A stretch of DNA of 64,000 nt from Argentina anserina (GCF_933775445.1 NC_065872.1:11780001-11844000), one strand, 5' to 3'; counted from the first letter of the stretch, positions 38,066-50,989 are shown. Made by a program: numbers and translations. Notes: generated by a model from the sequence alone, not told the origin.

Positions 38066-38446
38066 ATGGAAGAGTTAAGAAAGCTAGAAGAGGCTCAGAG
38101 AATACTGTCGTCTATTCAATCTCGATGCATCACTACGACGTCGTCTAATGACAATGACGACTGTAATTGCTTCCTTTCCAAGCTCACCCTTCTCCTGGTA
38201 ATTCTCAGTTTTTTTTTTTAAACCTCAAATCTCCAATCCTTCTCTTACCCTCACAATTTTCACTCCCCCTCTTAAGTCTATATAAAGTTGCTTCCTTTTT
38301 CCTTCTGACTCAAAATTTTACGTCGAGTATTAGCTTATTGTTTGTTTGTGTGTTTGATTTTTCAGATATGTGCTGCAATTCTTGATGAAGCTTCTAGCAA
38401 GCTCAATGGCAAAGGTACTGATAAGGAAACCCCGAAAGGAGATTAA
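38066..38446 (+). CDS. 70-residue two-exon hypothetical protein
   Basis: Exon 1 (38066-38197, 44 codons) begins MEELRKLEEAQRIL and ends in LTLLL. It is joined through a GT-AG intron (38198-38365, acceptor TTTTTCAG) to exon 2 (38366-38446), beginning ICAAILDEASS and closing with TAA. The joined product is 70 aa with a charged N-terminal helix, an acidic Asn/Asp patch and a hydrophobic helix across the splice junction. The splice sites, a good ATG context (GAAATGG) and compact size support a real gene. I cannot name the family. It is too short to appear as a long open frame in either exon. Confidence 0.65.
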
Positions 38447-39256
38447 TTGTTATTCCTAGCAAGTATTCGATACTTTAGTCGATTGTGGGCATGTATAAGT
38501 TATGTGTATGTTTGTGCATAAACAGGGAAATGTATATGAACATAGCTTTGAGTTTTGAATTTATTAGAATGTAGTGTATAGAGCAACTGCGGGTGGTACG
38601 TGTAGTTATGTACTTGCATAGGGTAATTCTCTCGCAGCAGTTATATGCAGTGTTTTGTTGTTATCTTGTTAAATTAGAATGAGAGTGTCAGTTTATATAA
38701 AACAAAATCGATAGATATGAATATCAGACGATCTGGTAAAGAAAGATTCTCGTACATATGTGCAGGCAATTAATTTACAGATAGTCTAAGTTGGTGAACA
38801 TATAATTTACTACTTGTCCCATTTTTATACCAGATAAACTGTATCTGGTACTGGTTAGGGTTTAATTTTATACCAAATAAACATATTTTTAAATTTTCTG
38901 TTTTACTATATTGATATTGTTGGGGAAGGGCGGTTGCGAAAGGGAAGCGTAAGAACGCACTGAGAGGATGGACCTTTGTGCGTGTGTTAAATTTTTATGA
39001 TTGTTAAGCCTGTAACCATTGTAATTACAGTATGAGATAAAATCTCTTATTCCTGTTCCAGTTAAGTTATAGCCCCTTATGACCTTTCTGTTTACTTGAA
39101 TTTCATGTTTTAAGAGCTAATTTTCTTTTTTATGCTGGCATGTAGAACGTCAACCTTTATGCTTTGATTAGGATATTATGGATACATATTTATATATTGC
39201 CTCACATATTTGATAGCTTAGAATAAGATATGCAATGAACATTTGCTTTTTCACAG
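38447..39256. other. 3' flank and spacer
   Basis: Contains the 3' UTR of the 70-residue gene and AT-rich sequence. No gene or repeat is identified. Confidence 0.45.
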
Positions 39257-39402
39257 GCTATGGAAAAAGATATTTTGAAAACTCTTTACCCCTTGACTTT
39301 CTCCACAAGTCAGAGCCTGGTCCATTGCAAACTAATTTTGAAGAAATACCTATGGTTGGACTGGATGCAATGCCACAAGAAAACTCAACCCTTGAAGATT
39401 TT
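39257..39402 (+). pseudogene. Orphan internal exon, family unrecognised
   Basis: A 146-bp open segment bounded by an acceptor TTTTTCACAG and donor GTAAGC. One frame reads GYGKRYFENSLPLDFLHKSE and onward to STLEDF with protein-like composition. No partner exon is found upstream before 38446 or downstream before the LTR fragment at 39750. It is probably a relic of a gene broken by nearby retroelement insertion. An unusual intron arrangement with distant exons is the alternative. Confidence 0.4.
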
Positions 39403-39749
39403 GTAAGCTGGCTTTTTTCATTGAGTGAAACCGTATTCTTCTGTGTGGATAATTTTCCTTGCCCTTCATTCACAAAATAGCTAAACATCACAATCCTTTG
39501 TTCAGCATAACTGTTTATCTTTGCAATAGGCTACTGATGTACTGTTCTAGTAAAATGTTGCAGCAAAGTTAACCTTGAAAACTAATTTGTTATTTTCTAT
39601 TTCCTAGTTTGTAACTGGGAAATGGACATATGTCTTAGCTATTACATAAATTGACAATAGTCATGTAATAGTCATTCACTCATATTTCCAGTGCAGGTCT
39701 TATTTTATGTTTCATGGAATGGATATAAACAAACCACAGTCAGCATTCC

Positions 39750-40711
39750 TGTAACGACCTCAAAATTCTGAGCCTAAAAACTCAAAATTTCAAAGTCGTT
39801 AAACACCAAACAATCTCGATGAAATCGAAATCATTTAAAATGCCACAGCGGATCATCTCTGAGTTCAAAATACAACTCAGTCAAACCGATTATTACAAAC
39901 CAAATTATAATTCAACATTATAACAAAAGGAAATGTATAATCCTCACAACAACCTCACAAGATAGTCACACAAAATCCTCACACAAGCTGGAGATAAATA
40001 ACTTCAAGTCCTCTGAGCGGTCCGTCAATTCCCGCTAATCCACACCTGCGGAGTTATCCACTACACCATCGAATTGGTGCACCGGGATTGTAAACACAAA
40101 CCCGGTAAGCTTTACAGCTCGTATGAGTAAAATGAAAATATAACTCGCATATTAATATATATACGAAAATCCACAAATCAAATAAATATAAATGCACTCA
40201 TGAGTCAATGGACGGCCCATCTGGTTGTCCCAAAGAAATATGAAAAGAAGCGCTCATGAGAAATTAAGTAACCCTTCTGGTTACCCAAATGCATTTATAA
40301 TACGGGTACCAAGAACGTTGGTACACATCTGTTACCCCTCTCGTAATACACCGCCGATATTAGATAGCCACCTGCTACCCAACATCCAAAATAATCTGAG
40401 TACCCATGAGCAGATAACCACCCGTTACCTCACATGCAGTACTACGGTAGACAGACTAGAGCTCTAACTGTATCGTAACTTTCGCCCGGCCAAAGGCTAG
40501 GTTCCGACTTGCCAAACACGTACAATAATCTCACATCATATTGTACCAAATCAAGTCCGAAGACAAATCAACATTTTAACAATCTCAATATTAAAATCAC
40601 GTACAATAATCTCACATCATATTGTACCAAACATTAAGTCCGAAGACAAATCAACATTTTAACAATCTCCATGTTAAAATCACGTACAATAATCTCACAT
40701 CATATTGTACC
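39750..40711 (-). mobile_element. Truncated LTR, Tekay/Del-like gypsy family
   Basis: Starts TGTAACGACC as the complete LTRs do, and follows them through the ACCGGG/CCCGGT motif at 40081-40106 and the GTTACCTCACATGCAGTAC blocks. It breaks off after three tandem units containing ACGTACAATAATCTCACATC. At about 40712 it meets the Tat-like LTR. The missing far end means no target duplicate can be assigned. Confidence 0.85.
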
Positions 40712-41238
40712 TAAAATACTACTTTTAGATAATTTTCAGATATGTGCATATGAATTTAGTGCTTGGATGCAGTCCCTAAGATTATGTTTGAGTGCTCTCA
40801 TCAACTATATTGACACAAATTGAATCATGCCCTAAGTATGTTCGGTTATTGAATTCGATTGCATGCAAATTTAGAGGTCAATCTAAATGTTAATTGAAAT
40901 CTTGCATGATTAGATGATCCCCTAAGGCTCTAATTGTATTGGTGTCTAAAAAGTATGTAATTGGTTAAACTAGAATGCATGATAGGTTCGAACTTGTAAT
41001 TATGTGGTGTAATGGTAAATTTAGTTTAAGTTTGTTAAAGAGAAGTCGATCATATAAATAGTATTTTAGGTTTTATTTTAGTAGTTAATAATCAATCTCA
41101 AACCCCCCATTATTTATTAACACTAAAAGTTTAGAATTCTCTTCAATTCCCGGGATTAAACGATCTCTGGTTATTCTATACTAACGATGATGTTTTACAT
41201 GATTTATTATAGACATTTTAATTAACGCTCTATCATTT

Positions 41239-41255
41239 TGGCGCCGTTGCCAGGG
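41239..41255 (+). other. Primer binding site of the Tat-like element
   Basis: TGGCGCCGTTGCCAGGG, three bases after the LTR end, resembles the complement of plant tRNA-Asp used by Tat/Athila elements. Confidence 0.75.
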
Positions 41256-41686
41256 AATTGAGAAAATTTTAATTCTTTGAAGTGTTAATTTTGTACTATA
41301 TTGTATATTTGTAAAAATAAATTCCTGTGATAATACGGTGAAATTTTTTTCCTTCTTTACAAAAATGAAAAATAAAATCTCTGTAAAAAAAATTTTACTT
41401 TTTTTTGTTTTTTGTAAAGTGTAAAAATGTAAAAACTTGTAAATTGTAAAAAAAAATTACTTTTTTTTAATTTTTGTAAAGTGTAAAATAAAAAAAATGA
41501 AACTTTATCTAGGGGTGTTAATTGAAAACCGAAAACCGAAAAATAACCGAACCATAACCGAATCATAACCGAAAAAAACTAAAGATAAAAAAACTGCACC
41601 AAACCGCAAATAAACCGCACCAAACATATATTATAAAGAAATTATATTATTTATAGATATATTTAATATACATAATTAAATATGTT

Positions 41687-43438
41687 ATCGATCAAGACCC
41701 AAACTTTATCAAAATTCGGTGAATTTTTTACCATATCTGTATTTATATATGCTGATCACATTCGACGGTCGAAATTTAATAATTTGAATTTTAAATATTG
41801 GAACCACAACATGTCTACTAATGTGGTATAACTTGTTTAGTGGTCTTTTTGCAAATGTATGCATTTGTGAAGCAACTATATCTTATAAATAGAATTTTAC
41901 AAATATGTCCGCATGATGCGTTACGTATAGTGAAATATAGTTATGGTAAAAAAATCACATACTTTCGATAACGTTTGTGTCCCGATCGAGGCGGTCAACC
42001 CTTTTTACGCTTATTATCCCCTATGGGCCTATGGGTAGCCTTATCCCTGGAAGGTAACATTTTTGAAAATTTTACACGAGCTGCTACATCACATATATGT
42101 GAGAGTGTGTGCATGAAAAAATCCACCAAAACTAGTCAAGAAGGAGGGGATAAGAACAAATTCACTTAATTAGATGAAATTAAGTTAATGTTGATCACAT
42201 CGATTGAGACCCAAATATTATCAAAATTAGATGAATTTTTTACCATATCCGTATTTAAATATGATGATCACATCTGACGGTCAAAATTTAATATTTTGAA
42301 TTTTAGACATTGGAACCACAACATGCCTACTAATGTGGTATAACTTGTTTAGTGGCTTTTTGCAAATGAATGCATTTGTGAAGCAACTATATATTATAAA
42401 TAGAATGTCCGCATGATGCGTTACGTATAGTGAAATATGGTTATGGTAAAAAAATCACATATTTTCGAAAACGTTTGTGTCCCGATCAAGGCGGTCAACC
42501 CTTTTTACGCTTATTATCCCCTATGGGCCTATGGGTAGCCCTATCCCTGGAAGGTAAAATTTGTGAAAATTTTACACGAGCTGCTACATCACATATATGT
42601 GAGAGTGTGTGCGTAAAAGAATCCACCAAAACTAGTCAAGAAGGAGGGGGTAAGAACGAATTCAAACTTAATTAGATGAAATTAAGTTAATGTTGACCAC
42701 ATCGATCGAGACTCAAATTTTATCAAAATTCGATGAATTTTTTACCATATCCGTATTTAAATATGTTGATCACATATGACGGTTAAAATTTAATAGTTTG
42801 AATTTTAGACATCGGAACCACAACATGTCTACTAATGTGGTATAACTTGTTTAGTGGCTTTTTGCAAATGTATGCATTTGTGAAGCAACTACATATTATA
42901 AATAGAATTTTGCAAATCTATCCGCATGATGCGTTACGTATAGTGAAATATGGTTATGGTAAAAAAAATCACATATTTTTCGATAACGTTTGTGTCCCGA
43001 TCAAAGCGGTCAACCCTTTTTACGCTTATTATCCCCTATGGGCCTATGGGTAGCCCTATCCCTAGAAGGTAAAATTTTTGAAAATTTTACACGAGCTACT
43101 ACATCACATATATGTGAGAGTGTGTGCGTGAAAGAATCCACCAAAACTAGTCAAGGAGAGGGTAAGAACGAATTCACACTTAATTAGATGAAATTAAGTT
43201 AATGTTGACCACATCGATCGAGACCCAAATTTTATTAAAATTAGATGAATTTTTTACCATATCCGTATTTAAATATGTTGATCACATCTGACGGTCAAAA
43301 TTTAATATTTTGAATTTTAGACATTGGAACCACAACATGCCTACTAATGTGGTATAACTTGTTTAGTGGCTTTTTGCAATTGTATGCATTTGTGAAGCAA
43401 CTATATCTTGTAAATAGAATTTTGCAAATCTGTCTGCA
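41687..43438. repeat. About 510-bp tandem repeat array, 3.4 units
   Basis: Units begin at about 41687, 42199, 42701 and 43213 (periods 512, 502, 512); the last is cut at about 43438. Each has GACCCAAA.TTTATCAAAAT, an AATGTGGTATAACTTGTTTA block, GCATGATGCGTTACGTATAG and CCCTATGGGCCTATGGGTAG. Three units share a short open frame (GGQPFLRLLSPMGLWVALSL). The differences are mostly silent-looking scatter and the frame has no start in common, so I regard it as a by-product of recent duplication. Confidence 0.9.
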
Positions 43439-43641
43439 TGTTCTTTTTATTTCGTTCAGAATCAAGTAGATAGACAAGGAAAGAAACTCCGATTTTCTTT
43501 ACAAAATAACCGAAAGAAAAACCGATATAAACCAGAGAAAAACCAAACCGAACCGAACCGAACACAATTGGTTTTTGAAAAAAAAAGGGAAAAACCAAAC
43601 CGAAGCAAACCGAATAAATAGAACGGTTTGGTGTTCGGTAT

Positions 43642-46459
43642 TGTAACGACCCTAAAATTTCGAGCTTAAAAACTCAAAATTCTAAAGTCGTTAAACACAA
43701 AATAATCTCAATAAAATCGAAATCATTAAAGCGTCACAGCGGATCAATTCTGAGTTCTCAATACAACTCAGACAAACCAATTATTAAAACCCAAATTTAT
43801 AATCCATACATAAAATAGAAGTGTAATAATCCTCACAAATCACTCCCAAATCTCACAAATAAAACCACAACAATTCTCACACACAAATCCTTGCTAGAAA
43901 ACCTCACCACAAACAGGATACGAACGACTTCGAGTCTCCGTAGTCGTCGCTCAACCTCCACTAATCAGCACCTGCGGAATTATCCCCTACACCATCGAAT
44001 TGGTGCACCGGGATTGTAAACACAAACCCGGTAAGCTTATAGCTCGTATGAGTAAAATCAAAATATAATTCGCATATCAAAATATACGAAAGATCACAAA
44101 ACAACAAATATAAATGCCCTCATGAATCAATGGACAGCCCATCTGGTTGTCCCAAAGAAATATGAAATGAAACGCTCATGAGAAAATTAAGTAACCCTTC
44201 TGGTTACCCAATGCATTTATAATACGGGTACCAAGAACGCTGGTACACATATGTTACCCCTCTCGTAATACACCGCCGATATTGGATAGCCACCCGCTAC
44301 CCAACATCCAAACAATCTGAGTACCCATGAGCAGATAACCACCCGTTACCTCACATGCAGTACTAAGGCAGACAGACTAGAGCTCTAACTGTATCGTAAC
44401 TTTCGCCCGACCAAAGGCTAGGTTCCGACTTACCAAACACGTACAATAATCTCACATCATATTGTACCAAAAATCAGGTCCGAAGACAATTCACATTTTA
44501 ACAATCTCAATGTTAAAAATCACGTACAATAATCTCACATCATATTGTACAATTCATTCACATGCTCCATATAATCACAATAAAATCATAACAGTATATT
44601 ATATAGCAAACTATATATATTCGTACTTATTTACCATTTATACAATATATATATATATAGTCCACTATATCTTATACATGTCATATTTCACCACTCATGC
44701 TCAATACACAATCTTCAGTCATCAAAATGACCATTCCTAATGAATTAATAATAGTATATAATATAATGAACTATATATATATGCACTTATTACCATTATA
44801 CAGTATATATATAATCCACTAAATTTTATACATGTTGTAATTCATTATTAAATACTCTCGCAAAATCTTGAATCACCGCGAGGGTAGATTCGTAAATATG
44901 TGAGATTTTACTCACCTTATTGACTTGAGCGTAATTCCACAATTCCCGATGATAATTCCTTTTCCTGATTTAACGATCACCTTGAAAAGATAAGAAAAGA
45001 ATTTAGAATCGTTTCGTAAACCTTTAAATGCCGAAACAGTAATAATCAGTTACTGTTCAGCAATTTTTGGTTTTACGAAGTTACTGTTCAGTTTTACTGT
45101 TCACTGTTACTGTACAAATACTCAAATAATACGTATTTCTGTACGTAGAAATATTATATACGTATTTCTGTACGTATAAGTAATATATACGTATTTCTGT
45201 ACGTATAAATATTATATACGTATTTCTGTACGTATACGTACCGTTTAAATGTAAATACAAACTCAGTAAATAAAATTTACTAAATTACCCTTTTACAAAT
45301 TACTTTTTACATTTACTGAAAGTAATTTATATTTACATTTACCGAAGGTAAAATTTAATTACATTTACCGTAGTAAATAAAATTTACATTTACATTTAAG
45401 TAAATTACCAAAATACCCCTATCGGAAACACTGTCACACCGCCGCGCGTGGCGGCGCGTGGGGTACACGCGCCACCTCCGGCAGGCCGCGCGTGGGGCCC
45501 ACGCGCCGAACCTAGGGCCGGCGCGTGGCACGGCACCACCGCCCCAAAACTCCTCCTTTTTTCCCCCTCTTCCTTCCTCCTTCCCCGATCTGCAACAAAT
45601 CCTTCCAATCCAAACAAAACCACACCAAACAACCATACAATTGATTAATTCAACTCACCCTTACCTAATCCACGCCTTGGAGTCACCGGTGATCGTCGGA
45701 GGGATGCATGCCAGCGGCGATGGAACCTGCAGACCTCGGGTTGGAGCGGAGAGACCGGCGCGGGGAGGTGTGGCGAGCTCGAGGGTCGTTGCGGTCGTCC
45801 GTGCGAAGCTTCCCAGGCCGGCGGTGTGCGACACGGACAAGTGACAGAGGAGATCGCCGGAGTTGGTTTGAGAGAGTGAGAGTGAATCGGGTGAGAGGGA
45901 GGGAGCGAATCGGCGAGAGGGAGGGACTCGGGGAGAGAGTGAATCGGTGAGAGGGAGAGAGACGATGAAGGCGGAGGAAATGAGAGGAAGAGAGAGGGAG
46001 AGAGCTCGGGGTCGAGAGGGAGAGGGAGAAGGGAGAAGGGAGAGAACCGAGGGAGAGAGAGAAGGAGGGAGGCGGATGTTTAGAGAGAGATAGGGTTTTC
46101 CAATTATGGAAACCCTAATCTCAATAATTATCTATTTATACTAGTTTCCAAATCGGAAACTAACTTCCGACGATAATAACTTTTACATACATCGTCCGAT
46201 TAGAAAGCGTCACATATCCACGAACTCGTATCGACGAGCTTTACAACTTTTGTGAAGGAAGTTTTCTCAACCGATCGACGGAATAAAAGTCGATATATAC
46301 GTTGCGGAAACGTAACGTTTTCTTATTAAACGTTCTCGGAACGTTTCCGTTTTCGTTTCGTAACGTTTGCAAACAATCATATTCATTTAAACTGAAATTC
46401 ATGTCTTTATAGAACTCAAATTAATTCAAATAATGTATTTGAAATTTAGGGTTATTACA
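43642..46459 (-). repeat. Gypsy 3' LTR
   Basis: 2818 bp, plus-strand ends TGTAACGACC and GGGTTATTACA. It carries the ACCGGG/CCCGGT pair (44007-44032), four units of a TACGTATTTCTGTACGTA-type repeat (about 45130-45235) and a GC-rich and GA-rich stretch (45430-46090). A segment of about 70 bp found in the other LTR is absent. Confidence 0.92.
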
Positions 46460-46498
46460 ATCCACCCCCTTAAAGGAATTTCGTCCCGAAATTCAAAC

Positions 46499-49400
46499 TC
46501 ACTCAACAAACAACTGTGGATATCTGGTCATCATGTCTGACTCTAGCTCCCAAGATGCATCACCCTCGTCATGGTGACTCCACAATACCTTGACTAGCTC
46601 CACGTCTTTCCTCCGAAGCTTCTTTGTGGATCTATCCAGGATACGAACCGGCTCGACCACATATGTGGCATTTTCTTTCACTTCAATGGTGCTATGATCG
46701 ATCACATGAGACTCATCTGGTACATACTTCCTCAGCATGGAAATGTGGAAGACGTTGTGAACACCCGACATGCTAGTAGGCAAGGCTAGTCGATATGCTA
46801 GTTCGCCCACCTTCTCAAGTATCTCAAAGGGCCCAACGTACCTCGGTGCCAACTTTCCCTTCTTGCCGAATCTCACTACACCCCTCATAGGTGAAACTTT
46901 CAAGAACACATGATCACCGATCTCAAATTCCACATGTCTCCTCTTCAAGTCCGCATAGCTCTTCTGTCTGCTCTGAGCGGTCCGGATTCTATCCTGAATG
47001 ATCGAGATCTTCTCAGTGGTTTCCTGAACCACTTCTGGACCCATCAGTGCCTCATCACCAACTTCGGCCCAACAGACCGGTGAACGACATGGTCTACCAT
47101 AAAGTGCCTCATAAGGTGCCATGCCAATGCTAGAATGGTAACTGTTGTTGTAGGCAAACTCAATCAATCTCTAATGATCTTCCCAGCTACCCTTGAAATC
47201 CAGCACACATGCTCTCAACATGTCTTCCATCACCTGATTCACCCTTTCCGTCTGTCCATCAGTCTGGGGGTGAAAAGCTGTACTCATATCCAAGGTAGTG
47301 CCCATCGCCTTCTGCAAACCACCCCAAAACTTCGAAGTGAAACGTGCATCTCTATCGGAAACAATAGAAACTGGAGCACCATGAAGTCTCACCACCTCAT
47401 CCACATATAGTTTCCCAAGCACGTCCACTGAGTACTTCATCGACACTGGGAGAAAATGAGCCGACTTCGTCAACCGATCGACAATCACCCATATGGCATC
47501 GTGACCCTTCTTCGATCTAGGCAATCCGGTCACAAAATCCATAGATATCTGCTCCCACTTCCAAAGAGGAATAGTCAGTGGTTTCAACATGCCAGCTGGT
47601 CGTTGATGTTCTGCTTTCACTTGCTGACATGTAAGACACTTCGATACAACCTCCGCTACATCCTTCTTCATACCGTTCCACCAGAATTGTCTGCAAAGGT
47701 CCTTGTACATCTTGTTGTTCCCTGGATGAACGGTATAACGTGATCGATGTGCCGTACGAAGGACCTCCTCCCGGAGGTCATCACAATCTGGAACACACAA
47801 TCTTGCCCCAAACCTCAACCCTCCATCGGGTCCAACTCTCCACTCAGAAGGGCACTCATCAAGACTATCAACTACAAGATCTGCCAACTTAGCTTGAGAG
47901 AGTCGATCCCGAGCCTGACCCTGTATGATCCTCGTGATCAAAGTGGGTTGCACCGTGACACTACCAAGGAAAACCCTTGGTTCTCCTCCCGATGGTACCA
48001 AATCAAACTCTGATGCAGTTTCGAGCATGAACCATTCATGGACCATAAGTGAGGCCACCACGCCTCTCGGTTTCCTGCTCAAGGCATCGGCCACCACATT
48101 TGCCTTCCCCGGGTGGTACTCTAATGTGAAGTCATAGTCCTTGAGAAGTTCCATCCATCTCCTCTGCCTCATATTCAGCTCCTTCTGTGAGAACAAGTAC
48201 TTCAAACTCTTATGATCTGAAAAGAGTTGAAATTTCTCACCATACAGGTAATGTCTCCAAATCTTCAGGGCAAATACAACTGCCGCAAGCTCTAGGTCGT
48301 GTGTCGGATAATTCCTCTCATGAATCTTCAACTGTCTCGAGCCATAAGCAACAACTCCTCCATGCTGCATCAACACACAACCCAAACCTTGGAGCGAAGC
48401 ATCACTGTAAATGACATAGCCACCACCACTAGAAGGAATTGTCAACACTGGAGCTGTGGTCAGTCTAGTCTTTAGTTTGCTGAATGCTTCCTCACATGCA
48501 TCCGTCCACACGAACGGAGTATCTTTCTTGGTCAACTTGGTCAATGAAGATGCAATACTAGAAAACCCCTCGATAAACCTCCTGTAGTATCCTGCCAAAC
48601 CGAGGAAACTACGTATCTCTGTAGGGTTCTTTGGACGACTCCAATTCTTTACTGCCTCCACCTTTGATGGGTCCACTAGTACTCCATCTTTTGAGACAAC
48701 ATGACCAAGGAATTTGACCTCTTCTTTCCAGAACTCACACTTCTCTAGCTTGGCATACAGTCTCGCCTCCTTCAAGGTCTGCAACACTGTTCTCAGGTGC
48801 ACCGCATGTCCTTCTTGTGTCTTGGAGTATATCAGAATGTCATCCACAAACACCACAACAAACTCATCCAAGTACGAGCTAAATACTTGGTTCATCAAAC
48901 TCATAAAGACAGCCGGAGCATTCGTTAGACCAAATGGCATGACCACAAACTCATAATGTCCATACCGGGTCCTGAAAGCTGTCTTCGATATATCTTCTTC
49001 CTTCACTCTGAGCTGATGATAACCGGATCTCAAATCAATCTTAGAGAACACCGTAGCACCTTTGAGCTGATCGAACAAGTCATCAATCCTAGGTAAGGGG
49101 TACCTATTCTTGATGGTCACCTTGTTCAATTCTCTGTAGTCCACACATAACCGTAGAGAACCATCTTTCTTCTTCACGAACAACACAGGTGCTCCCCAAG
49201 GTGAAACACTAGGTCTAATGAACCCCTGGTCTAATAGCTCATCGATCTGCACCTTCAGCTCCTTAAGTTCATTCTACCCCATTCTATATGGCGCCTTTGA
49301 CACAGGTGCTGTACCGGGTACTACATCAATGCAGAAATCTACCACTCTTCGAGGAGGTAGCCCCGGTATCTCTTGGAACACTTCACCAAACTCAGATACT

Positions 49401-49918
49401 ACCACAATGTCTGCGATAGTTACTTTTCGATCCACTGACTCCACATGTGCCAGAACTCCTGATCTAATGGCGTTATCAGACTTGAGACAACGATAACGAA
49501 ACACTGGCTCCCCAGGTCTATGAAATGACACCACCATGTCAAAACAATCAATCACAGCATGCTATGGTCTCAACCAATCAATACCCAAGATCACATCATA
49601 AGTGTGATCCGGAATCACAATCAACGAAGCAGATAACTCTCTACTTCCAATCAAGATTGGACAAGCTTTGCAGATTGTCTCTAACTCAAGTGACACTCCG
49701 AGGGGCGAAGTGACACATAAAGCGTTCCCAAGAGGTGTAGGAATCAATCATAGTATCTCCACTACCGAACTAGAAATAAATGAATGCGATGCTCCCGTAT
49801 CGAACAGTACTCTAGCAAGGTAGTCAAAAAGTGATAATGTACCTTCCACCCCTGTGTCTCGCTGACCCACTGCGAACACTCTAGCTTGGCCCACTAGTAG
49901 CTATCTCTGCGGCCGTTC
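46499..49918 (-). pseudogene. Gypsy pol (protease, RT, RNase H, integrase, chromodomain-like end)
   Basis: Read from right to left: protease DTGASHSFI (about 49800), the DVILGIDWL region, RT with VDYRELNK and FVDDILIYS, RNase H ([10 protein letters not shown]), integrase zinc region and core ([27 protein letters not shown]), then GPFEILEKVG and a chromodomain-like ending (VKVLWSHHDEG, WELESDM). Five in-frame stops interrupt it: 49901-49903, 49748-49750, 49562-49564, 49274-49276 and 47171-47173. All but the second are TAG. No frameshift was seen. The largest open part is 47171-49252. It cannot make a full polyprotein without readthrough. Confidence 0.92.
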
Positions 49919-50989
49919 CTATCTACCCGGAAGTGGTCGGGTACAATCCCGAGCTATGTGTCCCGTCTGCCCGCACCGGTGGCAGCCTGCTCTCTTCGGT
50001 TTCGGACATGCTGAGGCGTAATGTCCCATCTCATTGCAGCTATAACACCTTACTGCTGCTAATGGTCTGACTGGAGTTGCCCTGATAGCTAGGGGTGGTG
50101 CCCTTGTCGGGGCCTGATAGTGGGGTCTTGACCTCTTCCATGACCTATCCTTCGGCCCTGAGTGCTCGCTGCCTGTATAGATTGCCTTGCCTTTACCCTT
50201 TGCATCTCTGTTCCCCACATTACCTGCTTGAGTCTTCTCTGCTTGCTCCAAGCTCATAGCACTCTCAAATATCTGCTCCCGTGAAGTCATGCAAAGGACT
50301 GATATCATGGTCTTGTACTCTTGTTTCAGCCCACGTAGATACTTCTGAGCCAAAAAGGTCGCACTCATAGGCCTGACATATCGGTACAGCTGCGAAAATC
50401 GAGCATCATACTCTCTAACGGTCATGTCTCCCTGTACTAGTGCCAGAAACTCAAGCTCCATGTTCTCCTGTACGGAGACTGGAAAGTACTTTTCTCGGAA
50501 AAGGGCAGTGAAACCCTCCCATGTGAATGTAGTCACATCAACTGTCTGTCTCATGCTCTTCCACCAGTCTAGAGCATCATCTCTTAGAAAGAAAGTAGCT
50601 ATCTTTCTCTTCTCAATCGATGTGCACTCTATCATCTCAAAATATGTCTCCATGCCCTCGATCCAGTGGTCAGCTACCATATGATCTAGTCCCCCATGAA
50701 AAGTAGGCGCTAACAGTGCACTGATATCCCTGATCAGCTTCAACACTCGTCCATCATCTCTAACCGCAGCAGCAGGCTCAACCTGCTCTTCCTGTGGAGC
50801 GGCCTCCTCATAAAGGTTCTCCACGTTGCGGACTCGACCTGTGGTCCTACCTCGACCTCGGCCTACCTGCTCTTCCTGTGGAGAAGCCTCCTCATAAAGG
50901 TTCTCCACGTTGCGGACTCGGCCTGTGGTCCTCCCTCGACCTCGGCCTCTCGCCCGTCCTCGGCCCTTATCAGAGTTCATCACCTTCAA
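49919..50989 (-). CDS. Gypsy gag
   Basis: 356 aa from ATG at 50989 to TAG at 49919-49921, which itself is in frame with pol. The N-terminus is Arg/Gly-rich with a directly repeated 28-residue unit (motif NVENLYEEA). The retrotransposon gag domain is in the middle (FFLRDDALDWWKSM, LFREKYFPVS). Two CCHC knuckles lie near the end (CYSCNEMGHYASAC, CHRCGQTGHIARDC). It forms the particle and binds RNA in this family. Gag is the only fully open gene of the element. Confidence 0.9.
   Translation of the reverse strand: MKVMNSDKGRGRARGRGRGRTTGRVRNVENLYEEASPQEEQVGRGRGRTTGRVRNVENLYEEAAPQEEQVEPAAAVRDDGRVLKLIRDISALLAPTFHGGLDHMVADHWIEGMETYFEMIECTSIEKRKIATFFLRDDALDWWKSMRQTVDVTTFTWEGFTALFREKYFPVSVQENMELEFLALVQGDMTVREYDARFSQLYRYVRPMSATFLAQKYLRGLKQEYKTMISVLCMTSREQIFESAMSLEQAEKTQAGNVGNRDAKGKGKAIYTGSEHSGPKDRSWKRSRPHYQAPTRAPPLAIRATPVRPLAAVRCYSCNEMGHYASACPKPKRAGCHRCGQTGHIARDCTRPLPGR
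50781..50948. repeat. 84-bp tandem duplication inside gag
   Basis: Two direct units starting ACCTGCTCTTCCTGTGGAG at 50781 and 50865, in frame (28 codons each), differing at a few bases. Confidence 0.9.

Noticed and set aside
41975..43187. Repeated open frame with GGQPFLRLLSPMGLWVALSL as a protein family
   Set aside because: It follows the 510-bp DNA repeat exactly, has no shared upstream start or domain, and lies inside a non-coding transposon.
45355..45950. Open frames up to 128 aa in the GC-rich part of the gypsy LTR, repeated at 53034-53713
   Set aside because: They sit in LTR sequence, on both strands at once, and the indels between the two LTRs change them freely.
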